Program-made: the position numbers and the translations under genes
Shown here: one piece after another, positions 60,690 through 64,000 of the stretch
Layout: every line of letters begins with the position of its first letter
Position numbering within the stretch: the stretch's first letter is position 1
From: Saxidomus purpurata
Taxonomy: Eukaryota > Mollusca > Bivalvia > Venerida > Veneridae
Direction: 5' to 3'
Length of the DNA stretch: 64,000 nucleotides
NCBI GenBank assembly: GCA_022818135.1
Contig: JAFMSR010000017.1
Location: 8,371,408-8,435,407, forward strand
The notes under the pieces: model-generated
Told to the model about the DNA's origin: nothing
Databases searched by the model: none
What the model saw: the letters and a program-made list of their open reading frames with translations, nothing else

Positions 60690-61545
60690 ACAAAGTGTAA
60701 CATGGTTGAAAATGTTGCAGAAATTGTATTGCGACGCGAAATGGTTCTCTGTACGAGATTAACAATATATTGTACAGCAGAAAAGTTGTTGTGATATGAA
60801 TGAAAATGACCTGTTAGAAAATATAGTAAACCTGATTTTACAACAGGAAATGATGTTGTTAAATACACAATATCATATGGTAGGAAATACAGCAGACATA
60901 TTGTTGCAATATGAGGACTTAAAACAAGTTGGTAGAAGACATAAGAGAAATGATTATGCAATATGAGAGGATTTTCTGAACAACAATGTACATGTACTAA
61001 TGACTTGGTTTATAGAAGTGCTGTTGCGATATGAAGAAAATCTCTAAAAGACATGACATGGACCGTTCCAGTTGTTTACGACAAATTTTGAAGCCTACCT
61101 AAGCCTATTGTTAAGGGATAATTTTCTTTTCATGGCTAGGTCAACTGCTCGCAAAGTATCACAAACAAACCACGGGTTTTTGTGAAAGGACATACATATT
61201 AGTATGGTCACCTGGATAATCTAGCGAGTTAATTAAAATATAATTGTAACATTGACCGTCCATTGTCTAGTTGCGAAAACGTTATTGCAATAGAAGGGTT
61301 TTTGAAATGCTATGTTAGTATGAGTAGGGTAAATTTTCCTGAACTGATCTGTGAAAATATTAGCAAAGTGATGCTGTTATATGAAGGGATTCTCTGAAGC
61401 GATGGAAAATATAAAACCTGTGAGAAAAATATAGAAAAAATAAAAATAAATGCTGCAATAAGATGGGATTCTCTAAATGACACAAACTGGTCGGAAAAAC
61501 AACATGAATGTTTTTGCGATATAAAATTATTCACTGAATAATAAT
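60690..61545 (+). repeat. decayed 60-100-bp tandem repeat
   Basis: A core like 'tgctgttgcgatatgaaggg' plus 'attctctgaa' recurs about ten times in diverged form, near 60728, 60785, 60903, 60950, 61020, 61270, 61370, 61450 and 61510. Spacing is irregular because of indels. Noncoding. Confidence 0.55.
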
Positions 61546-63270
61546 AACCTGGTCGAACATTATATATAGCAGTAGAGATCTTACTTATCGGACTTTTAAC
61601 AGCTATAACAGACTGCTTGTTGCGTAAGGCGGGAAAATACTGGTACTTATCTTACAATATATCACGCTTAGTTAAATGCAATGTGTTTTTGTGTTGAATA
61701 TATCTGGGTAATGTTTTCCGTAATGGATTCACAGCGGTAACTTCTGGAGGAGCTAGAATTTCTGAGATTTTAATCAAGTCCTATACATAAGTAATTTAGT
61801 TTTTACATAATTTTTACATACATTGATTCAGCGTTCAGTATAAGTAAATCAAATGGAAAGAAAACTGTTACAATACAATTAAATAAACATAATTCGCTGT
61901 CGCATAATATAAAATCATGAATTACAACTTGATGCGTGTAATGGCTATATCCAAAATAATATAATATATTATACAAAAAATTCGCATAGTTTGAATGTTC
62001 AACCAGGCATATAATTAACTATTTACAAGACTCCTGTTTCTAAAACACAATGCAGCAGAATCCCGATTACTTTCAGCTGTTAGTATTTTTTGGTTTACAA
62101 AAGACTGTTCAGTTCATTCACGTTGATACATTTTCTGAGGAAAAATGTAGACCTTATGGTAACTAGCGGGTGCATCTGAAAAAGTGTGTTTGAAGGATAA
62201 GCATCCATTTATCATTTCTTTTAAACGATTTTTTTATTATAATAATTGTAATGTTTCTTACCTTGACAGAATGCAGACCATAAAGGAAACACAAAATAAT
62301 AGTCCGTCTAAATTCATTCTTGTTAATGTTTGCCCAGTCTGAAATTTACAACACGTTCCTTATACAACACACAGAATACTGCTAAGCCCTAGGCTTTACA
62401 ATTTAATTTCAATTAATTTTACAAATTGCAGCTGTATGCAGATTTACGGTTGTATAGATACGATATCCCCACTTTGTTTATGTAAAGTAAATTTATACAC
62501 TTGATGAGCGAATCGGCTTTATCTACAAGCAATGCGTCATTTTGCACAACCTGTCCAAAGGCACACTCTATCGTTCCACCTGGAAGTGATGTTTAAGTGA
62601 TCCTTAACGCTTGATCTAAACTGTAAAACGTCGGCCCATATGCAAACTAATGATAAAACATACGATATTATAGCAGCAAAAACATACACGAAAAAAGATA
62701 AACTAACATTTGATGGGTACCGCCTAGATTGGAAAAGTCTGATGGATTTATGAAAGGAATATCATATGGCAGTAGGTAGAAGCATACCTGTTCATACTAA
62801 ATGTTGATGTTATAGTTCTGGAGCATTAGACGCCTGAGAGTATACTCTCTACAGTAAATTACCCTTTATTTCCTGGATAATTAGTCTAACACCATCAATT
62901 GATAGATGTATGGGTCAAAATATATCAGAGATTTATATGCCTTTGATAAAACTTACCACGGAACGTTTGAATATTTTAAGAATAGCACACGGCGCAAGCA
63001 TACACTCCTTAAGTCTTTATCGAAACTTAGTTCGTTATGCTTGATCAAATGTAATTGTAAGAAGATAGCATGTATAAAATTTACCATTAAATCAGTTAAT
63101 AGGGTAATTAATAGTATACTTAGTACTAAGATGTATGCATCAATCATTTCCTAAATGTGTGGGAGTTTTTTATTGAGCAAAGTAGGTCTTTTACCGTTTA
63201 ATGCAATGTTATTGGAAGGAGGGAGGAGGTAAAGTCTGTGAAACTTACATTTAAACAAGAACTACCTATC
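61546..63270. other. unassigned AT-rich sequence
   Basis: No gene or repeat recognised; the overlapping frames at 62906-63154 are mutual shadows. Confidence 0.35.
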
Positions 63271-63900
63271 ATAAGATGGTCGGCGCAATTTTGAGTATAT
63301 GAAAGAGATGGTTAGCTAGATGTCATAGTGAAATATAGTTGTGCCATTTATTTTAACAACTTCGTTTTTAACGGAATTTTAATTCCTTCAAGATATTATG
63401 ACAATTATTTTAAACGCCTTATAACATGGTGCGTTCCATCGTAATGTCATTGACGTTGGCCATGTATACAATATAGTGCGATGTCATCGTCGAAATAATA
63501 GACAAAATCACCATATGAATCGAAAATTCGAGGGTGTTTCCAACCGTCGCTCACGACGTCATTAACATCAGTGATGTCATAACATCAAATCTTACAGGAA
63601 ATATAGTTTCATTTTTGGCGAAGCGTGAAAAAGATTTACAGTTTTGAGAAAAAAAAAACAACAACAACATCTGCAGTAGGTTTCTCAGCGTGTTATTCTA
63701 AAATGCTGGAAGTAGAGCTAATAAAAAAACATATCATTTGACGTCGAATAGATCTACGACGATTTAAATTAAAATTGTGCGTCAAATGGCTGCCAAAATT
63801 GTAATCATGCCTGTAGTTTTGAAAAATACGAGAAATTTAATAATCGCATTATTTTATTTAGCAATTGTACATTTGCTATTGGCATATAGTATAGTCTCTA
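63271..63900 (+). repeat. interspersed repeat D, longer copy
   Basis: It begins 'cgcaattttgagtatatgaa', shared with 24085-24135. It continues with 'ccaaccgtcgctcacgacgt', 'atcagtgatgtcataacatc' and 'tggcgaagcgtgaaaaagat', phrases that look like a dispersed bivalve repeat. The 3' boundary is uncertain and it may run to the end of the window. Confidence 0.45.
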
Positions 63901-64000
63901 CAAATGTGCTATTGATGATAGCGCAGTTTCTATAGTATACCTTTGTTTGCCAGTTGGTTGTTACCTACTTTTCCAGTTAAATAAATTTGTGGAAACAATG

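Noticed and set aside
1..64000. CRISPR array or bacterial operon
   Set aside because: The tandem arrays have no unique spacers and no cas genes. Introns, SINEs and MITEs show animal nuclear DNA.

Overview
The window looks like nuclear DNA of a bivalve mollusc, most likely a clam-type (venerid) genome. The reasons are: AT-rich sequence, spliced exons with GT-AG introns, tRNA-derived SINEs, repeats whose ends carry the 'gtgctcgggtgagct' / 'gatatagggccat..tggccc' boundaries common in molluscan genomes, and elements with about 160-bp internal tandem units like the bivalve 'pearl' type. The species assignment is inference. There are no bacterial genes, no rRNA and no convincing intact tRNA gene. 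Nearly all open reading frames of 60-140 codons are chance or repeat-derived.

I support one real protein-coding locus, on the minus strand at about 15,515-18,684. Three exons splice in frame with consensus junctions and encode a Cys-loop (pentameric ligand-gated ion channel / acetylcholine-binding-protein-like) ligand-binding domain. The coding sequence stops directly after a C-terminal hydrophobic tail that resembles a GPI-anchor signal. There is no four-helix pore, and the Cys-loop is short and lacks the FPFD motif. The 5' signal-peptide exon was not identified. Intron 2 holds the most striking feature of the window: a 21-bp minisatellite of about 1 kb that starts at the exon-2 splice donor and repeats that donor. 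About 30 exact GTGAGT sites lie directly downstream of the real one.

Layout: 0.4-12 kb is a dense mosaic of repeats. It holds interspersed repeat A, MITE-1 copies including a head-to-head palindrome, a long-TIR element with an 11-bp target duplication, pearl-like tandem-unit elements, a palindromic 21-bp array, a frameshifted pseudogene, two adjacent minisatellites and a nested MITE-in-transposon. 12-15 kb is quiet. 15.1-18.7 kb is the ligand-binding-domain gene. 18.7-33.3 kb has SINEs, MITE-2 copies, a 'ctcacc'-boundary repeat and a decayed Tigger/pogo-like transposon, separated by long AT-rich stretches. 35.3-53.0 kb is an old, diverged segmental duplication (three main copies and one outlying block), with transposons that differ between copies. 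53-64 kb is mostly unannotatable AT-rich DNA with one intact MITE-1, a decayed minisatellite and a terminal interspersed repeat.

Three unrelated families of non-autonomous elements (MITE-1, -2, -3) all have TTAA at both ends and TTAAAG-type inverted termini, pointing to piggyBac-like mobilisation. No transposase is encoded here. One 582-bp element joins the left end of MITE-1 to the right end of MITE-2.
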